A DNA stretch of 64,000 nt from WSZJ01 sp964590435. Its GTDB lineage: Bacteria > Planctomycetota > MHYJ01 > WSZJ01. Location: contig CAZPWT010000040.1 of the NCBI GenBank assembly GCA_964590435.1, positions 62,001 to 126,000 of the forward strand. Direction: 5' to 3'. The notes beneath the pieces are model-generated. The model was given only the letters and a program-made list of their open reading frames with translations. It did no database searches and was not told the DNA's origin. Of this stretch, positions 17,946 to 25,742 are shown one piece after another. Both the position numbers and the translations under genes were made by a program. The first letter of the stretch is position 1. Every line of letters starts with the position of its first letter.

Positions 17946-19052
17946 ATGAACCTCACGCTGGTCCTGACGCACGACTGCAACCTGCGGTGCCGCTACTGCT
18001 ACGCCGGCAAGAAATTCGGGCGGGCGATGTCGTGGGACGTGGCGAAGCGCTCGCTGGACTTGGCGTTTGCGGAGCCCGGGGCGTGGATGGACCTGGCGTA
18101 CTTCGGCGGGGAGCCGTTGATCGAGTTCGAGCTGCTGAAGCGGGCCCTGTCGTATGCGAAGGAGCAAGCCGCGGCGCGCGGCATCCTGCTGCGCCCGCAG
18201 CTCACCACGAACGGCACGATGCTCACGGACGAGGTGGTTGACTTCCTCGCCGCGGAGAATTTCCTCGTCGGCGTCAGCGTGGACGGCTGCCGTGAAGCGC
18301 ACGAGGCGACGCGCCCGGGTTGCGGCGGCGCGAGCTCGTTCGACGCCGTCGTGGCGGGGCTCGACCGCGTCCTCGCGAAGAAGGTCCGCATGGAGGCGAT
18401 CGCCGTCGTGGACCCCGCGAACGTCCGGTGGCTCGCGCAATCCGTCGCGTTCCTCGCCGACCGCCGCATCCCGAAGATCACCGTCAATCCGAACTTCCTC
18501 GGCAAATGGACCGACGCCGCGCTGGAAGAAATGGAGCGGCAGTACGCGCTCGTCGCCGACGACTACGTCGCGCGCTACCGCGCCGGCCGCCCGATGTGGG
18601 TCAACGTCATCGACGGGAAGATCATCACCCGCCTGAAGAAGGGCTTCTGCGCGGGCGACCGCTGCGGCTTCGGCGTCCGCGAGGTCGCCGTCGCCCCCAG
18701 CGGCAACCTCTACCCGTGCGAGCGCCTCGTGAGCGAGGACACCGACGCGGCGATCCAGATGGGCAACGTGTTCGACGGCATCGACCGCGCGAAGCAGGAC
18801 CGCTACCGCCGCGAAACCGGGAACTCCGACCCCGAGTGCGCCAAGTGCGCCTACCGGGCCCGCTGCATGAACTGGTGCGCGTGCACCAACTACGCCCTCA
18901 CCGGCAGCATCGACCGCGCCGGCGGACTCGTCTGCTGGCACGAGCAGCTCGCGATCCGCGAAGCCGACCGCGCCGCAGCGCTTCTGTTCGAAGCCGCCCA
19001 GCCGCAATTCCTGAAACAGCAGTACCACGTGGAGGCCACGCCATGCGCCTGA
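17946..19052 (+). CDS. Radical SAM/SPASM maturase
   Basis: The 368-aa enzyme has the radical SAM cluster CNLRCRYC (Cys11, Cys15, Cys18) at its very N-terminus, then YFGGEPLIE (SAM-binding GGE motif) and TTNGTMLTD. The C-terminal SPASM domain holds Cys235, 240, 258 (YPCERL), 298, 301, 307, 311, 313 and 330, enough for two auxiliary [4Fe-4S] clusters. SPASM enzymes such as AlbA, PqqE and anaerobic sulfatase maturases modify peptides or proteins. The next gene starts 10 bases before this stop, so the downstream Tat lipoprotein is the natural candidate substrate. No sulfatase gene is nearby. The start is the first ATG giving the CxxxCxxC position normal for the family. Confidence 0.9.
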   Translation: MNLTLVLTHDCNLRCRYCYAGKKFGRAMSWDVAKRSLDLAFAEPGAWMDLAYFGGEPLIEFELLKRALSYAKEQAAARGILLRPQLTTNGTMLTDEVVDFLAAENFLVGVSVDGCREAHEATRPGCGGASSFDAVVAGLDRVLAKKVRMEAIAVVDPANVRWLAQSVAFLADRRIPKITVNPNFLGKWTDAALEEMERQYALVADDYVARYRAGRPMWVNVIDGKIITRLKKGFCAGDRCGFGVREVAVAPSGNLYPCERLVSEDTDAAIQMGNVFDGIDRAKQDRYRRETGNSDPECAKCAYRARCMNWCACTNYALTGSIDRAGGLVCWHEQLAIREADRAAALLFEAAQPQFLKQQYHVEATPCA

Positions 19053-19459
19053 AACCCGTCGAGAACTCCCCCGAGCCCGATTACCCCGACTACGACAAGT
19101 TCCACCACGACCGCCGCGAGTTTTTGGCCCGCATGGGCGCAATCGCGGGAGCGCTTCTCGCCGGCGCCGGCCTCGCGGGTTGCGGAAAGGAGGAATCCGG
19201 GCGCGAGGGGCCCCAGCATCTGGGCGGCGTGATCGCACCGCCGGAGCCCCCGCAGCCGCAGCCTCCTCCGCTCGAGCCGAAACCGGTCCGGCCGGAGCCG
19301 CCCGGGGAGCACCTGCGCGGAGAGGTCGCCACGCCCGATCCGATCCCCGAACCGCCGGAGCCGCACATCGCAGGAGGCCTGAGGGCGCCGTGCCCGCCGG
19401 GGGAAGAGGAGAAGATCGTGGAACCGGCGCCGCCCGAAACCCCGGAGCCGCCGAGATAG
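19043..19459 (+). CDS. Small Pro-rich Tat lipoprotein with three H[LI]xG motifs; candidate radical SAM substrate
   Basis: 138 aa, overlapping the maturase gene by 10 bases. Residues 23-47 form a twin-arginine lipoprotein signal: DRREFLARMG, hydrophobic core, LAGC with lipid-accepting Cys47. The mature part is very rich in Pro and Glu and has three similar motifs: QHLGGVIAPP (58-67), EHLRGEVATP (89-98) and PHIAGGLRAP (107-116), separated by Pro/Glu spacers, plus one Cys at 117. Repeated short motifs next to a SPASM enzyme are typical of multiply modified substrates, but modification here is an inference. I do not recognise the family. A Tat route would allow folding, cofactor addition or modification before export. 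Confidence 0.75.
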   Translation: MRLKPVENSPEPDYPDYDKFHHDRREFLARMGAIAGALLAGAGLAGCGKEESGREGPQHLGGVIAPPEPPQPQPPPLEPKPVRPEPPGEHLRGEVATPDPIPEPPEPHIAGGLRAPCPPGEEEKIVEPAPPETPEPPR

Positions 19460-19502
19460 CGAGCGGTTCCCGGCCGGGACAGGGGAACTCCCTCCAATTC
19501 AA

Positions 19503-19724
19503 TCACGAGACCCACCACCCCTTCGCGGCCGGCCGCGAAAGCCGGTCGAGCTCGCGCAGGATTTCCTCGATCGTTGCTGAGCCTTGGCCTGCCGGGTCCC
19601 CGCCCAGCTCGTCCCGGAGCCTCTCCAGGGCGGCTCTCAGCCTCCCCGCATAGCCGGGGGCCTGGCTGCCGCCAGAAGCGCCAACAGGACGCCGCTCAGA
19701 AATCGCGGAATCTCCAAGTCCAGG
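19503..19724 (-). pseudogene. Possible minus-strand gene remnant in a 310-bp gap
   Basis: The gap 19460-19769 has no intact gene. On the minus strand a start-less frame of 73 codons ends at 19503 and includes RLRAALERLRDELGG and TIEEILRELDRLSRP, with strongly G/C third positions. In the neighbouring frame, just upstream, a membrane-like stretch (IPRFLSGVLLALLAAA) reads on, so a frameshifted tail of a small helical protein is possible. No family was recognised. Confidence 0.3.
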
Positions 19725-19769
19725 TCAATCGGGAACTGATCTGTCCATGGAACCCAACTGGAGACTCTC

Positions 19770-20381
19770 GTGAGAATATCACCCGCACTTGGCATCGCCG
19801 CGATGGCTCTCCTCGCGGGCTGTTCTTCACCACCCCCGCGAAGCGGGGCTCTGGATGACATCCGCGTCCTCTCCGCGGACGCCATCGTCCTGCCCGTCGC
19901 ATTCGAGGGCCAATCGACGCCGAATCTGTGCGGGGTCTCCGCGCTTGAGATGCTGACCCGGTACCACGGCGTGTTGCTCCGGAAGGGGATTACCGAGGAG
20001 CTGCGCTCGCAGGCGACCGCGGCCGAGGGATTGCAGGCCGGAGCGCTGGAAGACGCCCTGACGCAGGCGGGCTACGACGTCGCGCTCTTCACGGGCGCCC
20101 TTGGAGAGGAAACCAACGGGTTGACTCGCCAATTGCGGCTTGGACGCCCGGTCATCGTGCTTCTCGGACTGGGAGAGGAAGGACCTGGCCATTACGTCCT
20201 CGTGACCGGATTCGATCCTGTGCGGAGCCTGATCGTCGTTCTGGATCCGCGGCGCGGCCTTCTTGCGGTTCCGGAGGCTGAGTTCGACCGGAAGTGGAGC
20301 GAAATGAGGCGGCTGACCCTGCTCGCGGTTCCGGGGACGGTCCCCGCTGCCGGGACGACAGGAGTTGCGGAAGCGAAATAG
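19770..20381 (+). CDS. C39-like cysteine peptidase lipoprotein
   Basis: A 203-aa lipoprotein (lipobox LLAGC, Cys17). The mature domain has the C39/papain-like layout: catalytic Cys in NLCGVSALEMLTRYHG, His in GHYVLVTGFD, then the VVLDPRRG Asp. C39 domains cleave after double glycine when attached to ABC exporters; stand-alone lipoprotein versions such as the Pseudomonas PA2778 family also exist and are paired with a small membrane protein. Here too a small protein with a C-terminal membrane segment follows, 9 bases after this stop. Confidence 0.78.
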   Translation: MRISPALGIAAMALLAGCSSPPPRSGALDDIRVLSADAIVLPVAFEGQSTPNLCGVSALEMLTRYHGVLLRKGITEELRSQATAAEGLQAGALEDALTQAGYDVALFTGALGEETNGLTRQLRLGRPVIVLLGLGEEGPGHYVLVTGFDPVRSLIVVLDPRRGLLAVPEAEFDRKWSEMRRLTLLAVPGTVPAAGTTGVAEAK

Positions 20382-20390
20382 GAGGTCGCG

Positions 20391-20843
20391 ATGAGAGGCA
20401 AGTGGGCTGCTGGGTCGGTACTTTGCTCGATGGCACTGGCGGCGCAGGCAGTCGCCGACCCACCGGGAGCTCTGTCGTCGGGAGCGGACGAACTCTCGAC
20501 GCTTCGCGCGTCCGAAGGTGGGCGGGAGCTTCGCGGACTGGCGGGCGGGGGCGGCCAGCGAGGCATCGACGTGCTGTCGGAAGGTGAAAGACTGTCCCTT
20601 TCGTCTCACGACGACGCAGGCCTTCGTTCTCTGGCCGGCGGCGATGACCCTCAAGGCAAGGACATGGGGGCCGGCTGGTGCGGTGCGCACGGAAACTACT
20701 CCGGACCGAGCTGTACCAAGTGCGGATCTCCCAGCCCGGGCAGTGATCCAGGGGCCAGCGGCAGCACCTCCACCAGGTTCCTCGTCATCCTGGCCCTGGC
20801 TTTCCTTGTCATTCTCTGCGTTTCGGTGGTCATCGTGCTCTGA
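20391..20843 (+). CDS. Small exported protein with C-terminal membrane anchor, partner of the C39-like peptidase
   Basis: 150 aa: signal peptide (CSMALAAQAVA), a Gly/Ser-rich body, a short Cys motif (AGWCGAHGNY and CTKCGSP), and a C-terminal transmembrane segment (RFLVILALAFLVILCVSVV). It contains GG-containing stretches such as ELRGLAGGGG that could suit a double-glycine protease, though this is speculative. AGGAGG at 20380-20385 overlaps the upstream stop, a strong and coupled ribosome-binding site. The arrangement recalls the PA2778-PA2779 pair; I cannot confirm homology by eye. Confidence 0.6.
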   Translation: MRGKWAAGSVLCSMALAAQAVADPPGALSSGADELSTLRASEGGRELRGLAGGGGQRGIDVLSEGERLSLSSHDDAGLRSLAGGDDPQGKDMGAGWCGAHGNYSGPSCTKCGSPSPGSDPGASGSTSTRFLVILALAFLVILCVSVVIVL

Positions 20844-20920
20844 CCCGGGCTTCTGTTCCCGCATCTCCTGCCGGCCTGCAACCGCTGCCTGCGCGCGGTT
20901 CGGGCCGGGTTTTGGCCTGG

Positions 20921-23900
20921 CTACTTTCGCGAAGCGCGGGTCGGCCGTCCGGAAACGGCCGTCAGCCTTCCGCCCCGGTCCGCGGCGAGGATGTCGAGGA
21001 TCCCGTCGCCGTCGAGGTCCGCGAGCGCCGGCGGTGCGATGCACCCCTCGGGCGACAGGGAGTGGGACCAGAGGGCCTTCCCGGTTGCGAGGTCCAGGAC
21101 CTCGACGGTTCCCCGGCTCGCCGTTGCGACGACTTCCCACCGGCCGTCCTCGTCCAGGTCCCCGGCGACGGGAGCCGCGTGCGCCGGAATGGGCGTGGTC
21201 CACACGCGCTCGAGGCCCGGCCACGCGAACGCCGCGACGCCGCGGCTGCCGAGCGACGCGAGGACGACAAGTCCGCCTCCGGGGCGCGGGGCGACGCAGA
21301 AGCCTCCCGCCCCAGGCTCGGCGCACACCACGGCCGCCAGCCTGCCGCCGGTCCGCCCGTCCAGCGCCACCAGTTCGCCGTCGATCGTCATCGCAAGGAC
21401 ATCCGGCGCCTCGTCACCATTGAGCTTCGCGAGCACCGGAACATGCCTCACTCCCCCGCCGACCGGCGCTTCCCAGACCAGGGCGCCGTTGCTGCCATGA
21501 AGGGCCCTGAGCGGCTGACCGTCCGCGGCGGCGAGGACGTCGGGGCGACCGTCGCCGTCGAAGTCGGCGACCGCGGGACCGCCCCAGGAGAAGGCCTTCA
21601 GGTCGACGCGCCACAGGATGCGCCCGTCCTTGCCGCTCCAGGCGATGGCATCGCCGGCGAGGCGGCGAGTGAGGGCCACGTCGAGGGTGCCGTCGCCGTC
21701 GAGGTCGGCGGCCGCGGGAGTCGCATAGACGTCGGTGAATCCGGGGCCCTCGAACCGCGGACAAACGGGTTCGCCTGACGTCGCCAGGATCTCCAGGCCC
21801 GCGTTGGCGGATCCGCCCTGTTCAACCCACGCGAGGATCTCCGGCCGGCGATCCCCATCCCAATCCGTGAGGAGCGGCGGGTTGTTCGGCGGCGTGTGGC
21901 CCGCAAACGTCCGCGCGGCATCGCCCGTCCTCCCGTCGAATCCCCGCAACCATCGATCCTGTCCCCAGTCGCCGGCTTGGAAGACCACGGGGCCGGCGCC
22001 CGAGGTGACCGCCACCGGCCCGGCAAGGAAAGGCCCCAGCGCATCGGCATGCCAGAGTTCCCGGGGGGAGCGCGCCATCCCGACGAACGAAGACCGCCGC
22101 CCGAAAACGATCCGCAGTTCTTCGCCCGTCTCCAGCGACTGGAGCGGCCGGGGTGAGCCTTTCAGGCGAAGGGTCCACAGGGCGGCGCCTTCGCCGGAGA
22201 GACACCGGATCCCCACGCCCGCGACGCCGAAGAGGACCTCCGCGCGGCCATCACGATCGATGTCGCGGACGAGGCACCCTTCCGGGGCCTCTTCCGTCTT
22301 CCACAGGACGCGCCCGGAATCACAGTTGATCGCGAGAAGAGCCTCGGCCGTGGGGACGAGAAGCACGTCTCCGGTCAGGAAGACCGGGGTCTGAGCCAGG
22401 AGGGACCGGATGTGCCATCGAATGCGGCCATCCGCCGGGTCGAGAGCGGCCGTGTCCCGGTCCCCGGCAAGCAGGAGCTGGGCTGGACAGCCGGGGCGGG
22501 CGGCGGGAACGCTGACGAGTATCCCGGGGAAAGAGAGAGGAAGGGTTCGCGCGAGGGCGCCGGAGAGCCCGTCAAAGAGGTCGACGCGATCGGCGTGGCC
22601 CGCGAGGACGGCAAAGTGGCCGGCGCCTTCCAGGTCGGCGGTCATCGTCCAGTCCCATTCGCCCGTGCGGGACCAGGCGACGGATCCGTCCCGGGCGGAA
22701 ATGGCGCCGAGATACCGGCGGCCGGAGGGCTTGTCTCCGGGGCCCGACAATCCCGAGAAGACGACGTGGTCCCCGTCGATCCCGAAGCGCGGCGCGTGGA
22801 ACTCGGCGTCGCCGGACCGGATTGGCCGCGCTTCGCCGCGGGCGACATTGACGACCCAGAGGTTCCCCTTGTGGGCGCCGATGACGAGTTCGGCGACGCC
22901 GTCGCCGTCGAGATCCGGCCCGCAGCGAAGTTCGGCCCCTTGGGGAGCAGACCGGGAGGCGCCGGGTTCGGTCCACGAGAACCTGAGGCGGCCGCCCGCG
23001 CCGGGAGCCAGGTCGAACAGGTCGATGCGAAGCCCTTCTTCCCCGTCGGAGTGCGCGGCGAGCACGCGCCCCACGTTTCCCCGCAGGTCCAGGATTTCGA
23101 TGTTCCAGGAGGCGGACCCGGCGACGGTCTGGCGCCGCAGGAGGGCCCCGTTCGCCCCCGAGACGAAGGCGACGTCACGCAGTTCCTGGACCGCCAGGTC
23201 GGGCGTGCCGTCGCCATCGATGTCGGTGATCGCAAACACCGTGCAGGCCGACTGGATGGCGTCGCTTCGGAAACGCCAGATCTCGCCTGATTCGAGGCCG
23301 AAGTCGGCACGGGCCCGGCCACCCGCGGGGATATCGATGGTCCGGCGGATGTCGAAGCAGCCCGGAGCCCAGGCGAGGAGCGCGTGGCGCCCGGAATCGA
23401 GTTCGGGGGCGCCAAAGGGGAGGCCGTCCACCTCGAGCTTCGCAGTGGAGGGATCGAGCGACATCTCGAGCAGCCCGCGCTCGTGGCGAAGCGCGACCGG
23501 CAGGACTTCGATTTCGCGCGTGACGAGCACGACGGGCGTGGCGGGCTCGTAGCCCGGGGCTTCGACCCTGACCGCGTGGGCGCCCTGGGAGAGAACGATG
23601 TCGAGGGATTCCCCGCCGGTCTTCCAGGTCCGGCCTTCGACCGTGACCGTCGCCCCGGCCGGGAAGACGCGCAGCCGCAGGGTTCCGGGCTTGAAGTACC
23701 ACCACGACCCGGCGCCGGCGAAGGCGATCGCCAGCAGCGACGCCAGGGCGCCGATGGACCAGAGCAGCGGCTGGCGCCGGATCTGGCGGCCGAGGACGTA
23801 CAGCGCCGTGCGCCGCCGGGCGTGGCGGAGCGCCGCGCCGGCCAGGCACGCGTCGATGTCCTCCAGTAACGCGGGGACGTCCGCGTACCGCCGCGCCGGG

Positions 23901-24862
23901 TCCTTCTCCAGGCACTTCAGGACGATCGCCTCGAGGTCGCGCGACGCTCCCGGGTCGAGCTTGCGCGGAGGTATCGGATCGCGGTCCACGACCTGGAGGA
24001 TGACCTCCGTGGCGTTCTCGCCCAGGAACGGCGGCCGGCCCGTCACGAGTTCGTAGAGGATTCCGCCGAGGCCGTAAATGTCGCTGCGCGTGTCCGCCTT
24101 CCCCAGCGCCTGCTCCGGGGACATGTAGTTCGGCGTGCCGACGATGAGGCGGGACCCTCCGACCGAGCCGTCGGCGATCTCGAAGGGCTTCGCAAGGCCG
24201 AAGTCGAGGACGAACACGTGCCCGTCCGGCCCGACCATCACGTTCGAGGGCTTGATATCACGGTGGATCACCCCCGCAGCGTGCGCGGCCCCGACCGCCG
24301 CCGCCGCGTCACGCACCCACCGCAGCCTCTGCTCCCGCGCCACCTCGGGCCCCGCATCGTCCAGCGTCTTCCCGTCGATCAACTGCATCGCAAGGAACGG
24401 CTTCCCTTCGTTCTCCCCCACCTCGAAGACCTTCGCGATGTTCGGATGGTCCAGCCCCGCGATGATCGATGCTTCTCGCTCAAAGTACATCCGCGCTTCC
24501 CCGCTCTCCGGCCTCTTCGGGACCTTGATCGCGACCCAGCGCCCCAGCCGCCCGTCCCACGCCCGGTAAACCTCCCCCATCCCGCCCTCGCTCACCTTCG
24601 TGACAAGCCAGTAGTCGCCAAATCGCTTCGAGACGTCCTTCATCGCCTCGGCGACTTCGGCCGGAAGATGCCGGCGGAGCGCGCGAAGGGACTCGGGCGG
24701 AAGAGGAAGGAGCTCGAGGAGGCGGCGGGAGGGGTCCTTCTCCTGCGCGATCAGCGCGGTCTCGACCTGCTCCTCGCTCAGGAGTCCCGCTTCGACGGCG
24801 CGGCGCGCGAGGTCGAAGTCCGCGTCGGAGCCTGCAGATGAGGGAGGTCGAAAATCGGGCAT
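20921..24862 (-). CDS. Giant membrane Ser/Thr kinase with PEGA-like and FG-GAP/PQQ-like sensor region
   Basis: A 1313-aa protein. A short GspE-N-like helical segment (residues 15-45) precedes the kinase domain (82-345): SEGGMGEV loop, Lys113 (VAIKVP), HRD at 200-202, DFG at 220-222, TPNYMSPEQ. One membrane segment lies at about 374-398. The outer part has PEGA-like modules (FPAGATVTVEGRTW, VEAPGYEP) and then many FG-GAP repeats: DIDGDGTPDL, DLDGDGVAEL, DIDRDGRAEV, DWDGDRRPEI, DLDGDGTLDV, DFDGDGRPDV and DLDGDGILDI. It should sense ligands outside and phosphorylate proteins inside. It is divergent from the sigma factor gene by only 39 bp. Confidence 0.88.
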   Translation of the reverse strand: MPDFRPPSSAGSDADFDLARRAVEAGLLSEEQVETALIAQEKDPSRRLLELLPLPPESLRALRRHLPAEVAEAMKDVSKRFGDYWLVTKVSEGGMGEVYRAWDGRLGRWVAIKVPKRPESGEARMYFEREASIIAGLDHPNIAKVFEVGENEGKPFLAMQLIDGKTLDDAGPEVAREQRLRWVRDAAAAVGAAHAAGVIHRDIKPSNVMVGPDGHVFVLDFGLAKPFEIADGSVGGSRLIVGTPNYMSPEQALGKADTRSDIYGLGGILYELVTGRPPFLGENATEVILQVVDRDPIPPRKLDPGASRDLEAIVLKCLEKDPARRYADVPALLEDIDACLAGAALRHARRRTALYVLGRQIRRQPLLWSIGALASLLAIAFAGAGSWWYFKPGTLRLRVFPAGATVTVEGRTWKTGGESLDIVLSQGAHAVRVEAPGYEPATPVVLVTREIEVLPVALRHERGLLEMSLDPSTAKLEVDGLPFGAPELDSGRHALLAWAPGCFDIRRTIDIPAGGRARADFGLESGEIWRFRSDAIQSACTVFAITDIDGDGTPDLAVQELRDVAFVSGANGALLRRQTVAGSASWNIEILDLRGNVGRVLAAHSDGEEGLRIDLFDLAPGAGGRLRFSWTEPGASRSAPQGAELRCGPDLDGDGVAELVIGAHKGNLWVVNVARGEARPIRSGDAEFHAPRFGIDGDHVVFSGLSGPGDKPSGRRYLGAISARDGSVAWSRTGEWDWTMTADLEGAGHFAVLAGHADRVDLFDGLSGALARTLPLSFPGILVSVPAARPGCPAQLLLAGDRDTAALDPADGRIRWHIRSLLAQTPVFLTGDVLLVPTAEALLAINCDSGRVLWKTEEAPEGCLVRDIDRDGRAEVLFGVAGVGIRCLSGEGAALWTLRLKGSPRPLQSLETGEELRIVFGRRSSFVGMARSPRELWHADALGPFLAGPVAVTSGAGPVVFQAGDWGQDRWLRGFDGRTGDAARTFAGHTPPNNPPLLTDWDGDRRPEILAWVEQGGSANAGLEILATSGEPVCPRFEGPGFTDVYATPAAADLDGDGTLDVALTRRLAGDAIAWSGKDGRILWRVDLKAFSWGGPAVADFDGDGRPDVLAAADGQPLRALHGSNGALVWEAPVGGGVRHVPVLAKLNGDEAPDVLAMTIDGELVALDGRTGGRLAAVVCAEPGAGGFCVAPRPGGGLVVLASLGSRGVAAFAWPGLERVWTTPIPAHAAPVAGDLDEDGRWEVVATASRGTVEVLDLATGKALWSHSLSPEGCIAPPALADLDGDGILDILAADRGGRLTAVSGRPTRASRK

Positions 24863-24901
24863 CCCGGAGACACTACTCTATGGACGCTATACTTGGCTCT
24901 C

Positions 24902-25651
24902 ATGTCGCGCCGCCTCGGATCCACGAATCTCAAGGGACTTCCCAGCCCCTCCGCCGGAAAGTACTGGCCCGCGACGGCGTGGGAACTCGTTCGAAAGGCG
25001 CGCGACGCCGGCGGCCGGGAACGCGAAGAGGCGCGCAGGCAGCTCCTGACCCTGTACTACAAGCCCGTGCACAGGTTCTTCGCCCGGGTCCTGCGGGTCG
25101 GCGCCTCCCGGCTCGAGGACGTCACGCAGGAATTCTTCACCCGGTTCATCGAGAAGGATTTCCTGAAGAACCTTCGCCACGAGAAATGCTTCAGCAACTT
25201 CCTGAAAGTCGCCTGCCGCCGGCACTACATCAACTGGTGCGAGGCGGAACGGGTACGGCAGGGGGGATCGAGCCCGAAGGTGTCGCTGGACGAATTCGGG
25301 TCGTCGGTCGACAGGCCCCTGGAGGAGGGACACTTCTCGTCGCTGCTCGACGAGGAACTGCGGGCCTCGTTCCTCGAGGAGGCGATGCAGCGGGTGAAGG
25401 AGAGCCTGACGGCCGGCGGAAAGGAAGAGGCCTGGAAGATCTTCGAGGCGCGGACGCGGGTAGACGGAGGCGCCCCGCCGGATTACGCGACGCTGTCGAA
25501 GCAGTTCGGGATCAAGGTCTTTGACATCCGCAACAGGATCGCCGCGGCGCGGAAGATCTTCCGCGAGGCGCTGCTGCAGATCGCGCGGGAGCGATCGGAC
25601 GACGGGCAACGGGAACTGGAAGAGCTGGGATTGATGGCGTTCCTGCAGTAG
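24902..25651 (+). CDS. ECF-type sigma factor
   Basis: 249 aa. The region 2 core reads LLTLYYKPVHRFFARVL and DVTQEFFTRFIEKDFL, a planctomycete-type ECF signature with TQEFF in place of the usual Q-DxxQD motif, and a KVACRRHYINWCEAER stretch. A region 4-like helix-turn-helix follows (DYATLSKQFGIKVFDIRNRI). No anti-sigma gene is adjacent; instead the gene sits between two giant kinases, and in Planctomycetota such sigma factors are often paired with Ser/Thr kinases. The ATG at 24902 was preferred over the TTG at 24893. TATACT at 24888-24893 would place transcription nearly at the ATG. Confidence 0.8.
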   Translation: MSRRLGSTNLKGLPSPSAGKYWPATAWELVRKARDAGGREREEARRQLLTLYYKPVHRFFARVLRVGASRLEDVTQEFFTRFIEKDFLKNLRHEKCFSNFLKVACRRHYINWCEAERVRQGGSSPKVSLDEFGSSVDRPLEEGHFSSLLDEELRASFLEEAMQRVKESLTAGGKEEAWKIFEARTRVDGGAPPDYATLSKQFGIKVFDIRNRIAAARKIFREALLQIARERSDDGQRELEELGLMAFLQ

Positions 25652-25742
25652 CCCGCCGGGGCCGGCGCTCGCGGAAACCGGCGGCATTCTCGCTTTGTGA
25701 ACGCGCCCGTGCTCCGTAGCATCACCCCGGTTTCGCGCGACG

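Noticed and set aside
17946..19052. Anaerobic sulfatase maturase as the identity of the SPASM enzyme
   Set aside because: No sulfatase with a CxPxR motif is encoded nearby, and the directly coupled gene is a Pro-rich Tat lipoprotein; the general SPASM label is safer.
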